Source: Polynucleobacter meluiroseus (GTDB lineage Bacteria > Bacteroidota > Bacteroidia > Flavobacteriales_D > Crocinitomicaceae). Taken from it: a stretch of 6,566 bases of DNA. Location: assembly GCA_943328715.2 (NCBI GenBank), contig CALQBB020000050.1, positions 1 to 6,566 on the forward strand. The letters run 5' to 3'. Of the stretch, positions 5,988 through 6,566 are shown piece by piece. A program made the translations under genes and the position numbers. Below the pieces are notes generated by a model, which saw nothing but the letters and a program-made list of their open reading frames with translations, had not been told where the DNA came from and made no database searches. Numbering within the stretch: the first letter of the stretch is position 1; each line of letters starts with the position of its first letter.

Positions 5988-6566
5988 TTACAGGCGTAAT
6001 CTTAATTCATTTAATTTACGGTTATCAACTACCTCAGCTGTTTTTCTAAGAGCTCCGATAGCTTGACCTTGGAATGAACCTTTCAATGTTTTTGTCATTT
6101 CATCGCGTTCTACTTTAAATACAGTTGAAGCAGGCGCTTTTGTTGTTTTCATGATTTGGATCATGTACACACCGCTTTTTCCTTTTAAAGGCAAGGTACG
6201 TTTACCATCTTTCATCACAGAAGAGAAAAGCATACCGATGATTTCTGGTTCGTATCCAACATTCGCAATTTGCGGATTTGCAAAAGTAATCTCGGCTGTT
6301 TGAACCATTACATTACACTTTTTAGCAACTGATTTCAACGTGTTTCCTTTGGACATTTGGTTCATTAATCGTTTTGCTTTTTTCTCGATAATGAGTTCTC
6401 TTTCCATATCAGCTTTTACATTTTCGAATGTCGGCTCGCCTTCTTCTTTGATAGAGCTAACCATTCCGATGATGTATTTGTCTTTATCCTTGATTGGGTA
6501 AGTTGTCAATGATCCAACTTCTACACCTTCGCTGTACGCTAATTCAAGAATTTTATCCGAAGCCAT
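5988..6566 (-). CDS. PpiD/SurA-like peptidyl-prolyl isomerase, C-terminal part only
   Basis: The frame is open to the right edge; the Met encoded at 6566-6564 is most likely internal, since the segment lacks a signal sequence or anchor. The 192 visible residues end at TAA 5990-5988. They match the region after the PPIC rotamase domain in the long SurA_N/PpiD-type foldases of Flavobacteriia. VEVGSLTTYPIKDKDKYIIGMVSSIKEEGEPTFENVKADM is the standard end of the first repeat, followed by a charged helix (ELIIEKKAKRLMNQM, residues 57-71). Then come a second chaperone-like module with YEPEIIGMLFS (105-115) and KGKSGVYMIQIM (128-139), and the family's final VVDNRKLNEL (179-188). These proteins are anchored in the inner membrane, face the periplasm and help fold outer membrane proteins. 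The catalytic domain is outside the window. The gene is the first visible member of a likely operon with the folate cyclo-ligase. Confidence 0.85.
   Translation of the reverse strand: MASDKILELAYSEGVEVGSLTTYPIKDKDKYIIGMVSSIKEEGEPTFENVKADMERELIIEKKAKRLMNQMSKGNTLKSVAKKCNVMVQTAEITFANPQIANVGYEPEIIGMLFSSVMKDGKRTLPLKGKSGVYMIQIMKTTKAPASTVFKVERDEMTKTLKGSFQGQAIGALRKTAEVVDNRKLNELRLRL

Noticed and set aside
1..6566. tRNA or rRNA genes, CRISPR array, insertion sequence, phage or defence system.
   Set aside because: I found no direct repeat series, terminal inverted repeats, transposase or nuclease-defence motifs, or cloverleaf-like sequence. All substantial frames are explained by housekeeping or envelope genes.

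Overview
The window looks like ordinary chromosomal DNA from a member of the Bacteroidota, most likely Flavobacteriales and possibly near Crocinitomicaceae/Fluviicola. That placement is inference. It rests on the protein families present (DUF5723, DUF4920, a PpiD-like foldase with a Flavobacteriia-type tail), on signal peptides ending in the typical 'A-Q' cleavage context, on the absence of Shine-Dalgarno sequences before starts, on moderate GC, and on TAnnTTTG-like promoter elements. I see no mobile element, CRISPR array, RNA gene, phage gene or recognisable defence system.

Layout. Positions 1-4364 hold four genes on the minus strand. In transcription order they are ribonuclease HII (rnhB), a membrane-anchored or exported protein of 526 residues, a 196-residue frame that overlaps its stop codon, and a secreted DUF5723 outer-membrane-type protein that runs off the left edge. 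Positions 4424-5277 hold a plus-strand pair with an ATGA overlap: a small secreted protein of unknown function and a DUF4920 lipoprotein. Positions 5252-6566 hold a second minus-strand cluster: the C-terminal part of a PpiD/SurA-like prolyl isomerase entering from the right edge, then 5-formyltetrahydrofolate cyclo-ligase, then a probable 53-residue two-helix membrane protein that overlaps its neighbours at both ends. rnhB and the plus-strand pair share a 59-bp divergent intergenic region with a perfect 12-bp palindrome. No stretch over about 80 bp lacks a gene.

Main point of interest. The 526-residue and 196-residue frames read as one beta-propeller protein of about 722 residues broken in the middle of a blade by a one-base frame offset (positions 2094-2130). 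The spacing within the broken blade matches the neighbouring blade if one base is restored. This could be a recent mutation or base error, a gene split held together by translational coupling, or a frameshift used in translation. The 196-residue part has no signal peptide of its own, although the rest of the protein is anchored or exported.

Working together. Most products act at the cell envelope: a periplasmic foldase, a lipoprotein, a secreted small protein, an anchored propeller and an outer membrane protein. Two housekeeping enzymes, rnhB and the folate enzyme, sit among them. I infer shared transcription from spacing and overlap, and I have no evidence for a common pathway.
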